From positions 1 to 48,491 of IMG/VR virus record IMGVR_UViG_3300046733_000716: DNA of 48,491 nucleotides, one strand, 5' to 3'. The notes under the pieces were generated by a model that was not told the DNA's origin, ran no database searches, and worked only from the letters and a program-made list of their open reading frames with translations. Of the stretch, positions 48,371-48,491 are shown one piece after another (the stretch's first letter is position 1; every line of letters starts with the position of its first letter). This DNA is from a virus. The position numbers and the translations under genes are program-made.

Positions 48371-48491
48371 ATGAAAATAGCAATCACGCAACGTGTGATT
48401 GACTTTCGAAACGGTCCATACGACAGCTTAGATCACGGATTCTATGACATGTTCTCTGGACACACATTAAGACCAATTCCAAATAACTTAG
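48371..48491 (+). CDS. Amidotransferase-like protein, N-terminal part (3' truncated by window)
   Basis: Only the first 40 residues are visible: MKIAITQRVIDFRNGPYDSL followed by DHGFYDMFSGHTLRPIPN. The first strand ITQR and the DSLDxxFYDM-IPN pattern resemble class I glutamine amidotransferase/peptidase C26 proteins. The catalytic Cys lies beyond the window edge, so the call is tentative. The start codon follows six bases after the ClpS stop, and a 7-bp inverted repeat (48381-48401) lies just after the ATG. Confidence 0.45.
   Translation, partial: MKIAITQRVIDFRNGPYDSLDHGFYDMFSGHTLRPIPNNL

Overview
The window is a contiguous piece of an AT-rich, T4-like myovirus genome, almost certainly a marine one. 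Three things support this. First, the T4 replication and recombination core is present: gp32 C-terminus, UvsX, UvsY, UvsW, a gp62-like clamp-loader subunit, gp61 primase, gp41 helicase, a DNA ligase, and NrdA/NrdB/glutaredoxin. Second, T4-type late promoters (NATAAATA) precede virion-type genes. Third, genes are packed with ATGA or TAATG overlaps, and all but one lie on the + strand. The low G+C, the bS21 homologue and the accessory genes suggest a phage of an AT-rich marine alphaproteobacterium such as SAR11. The host is an inference; nothing in the window proves it.

Layout. 1-9.6 kb: single-strand binding protein, recombination proteins, an AAA+ ATPase, UvsW, clamp-loader-like protein, a hydroxylase-like protein, and a small protein resembling part of bacterial DnaE. 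9.6-9.9 kb: the only minus-strand gene. 10-13.3 kb: a virion-type protein, then primase and helicase. 13.3-20.6 kb: late-type genes, including a protein with nucleotidyltransferase/ligase-like motifs, a DUF6356-like protein, probable virion proteins and an SGNH-like hydrolase. 20.6-25.9 kb: a PD-(D/E)XK nuclease and the ribonucleotide reductase operon. 25.9-27.7 kb: a PAAR spike-tip protein and a collagen-like structural protein. 27.8-31 kb: small genes, five tRNAs (Thr-UGU, Leu-UAG, Ala-UGC, Asp-GUC, Glu-UUC), an IscU scaffold and a secreted nuclease. 31-36.7 kb: poorly known accessory genes with a ferredoxin-NADP reductase-like flavoprotein and an oxygenase. 36.7-40.6 kb: short early genes, each behind its own near-identical promoter, then DNA ligase and a SpoT-like HD hydrolase. 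41.6-48.4 kb: ClpP, a P-loop kinase, a nuclease, a large coiled-coil membrane protein, ClpX, IF-3, bS21, Hsp20 and ClpS, ending in a truncated amidotransferase-like gene.

The last block carries the parts of a personal proteolysis and translation-control system: protease, unfoldase, adaptor, small heat-shock protein, initiation factor and a small-subunit ribosomal protein. ClpX keeps its ClpP-docking loop but has lost the RKH sequence used for ssrA-tag selection, and ClpS has a changed gatekeeper residue, so specificity may be redirected.

Regulation is the second notable theme. Six sigma70-like promoters share an inverted repeat inside the 17-bp spacer and a second one overlapping the -10. 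Several promoters of both the early (sigma70-like) and late (NATAAATA) types sit exactly where transcription should begin on the A of the start codon, predicting leaderless mRNAs in a phage that also encodes IF-3 and bS21.
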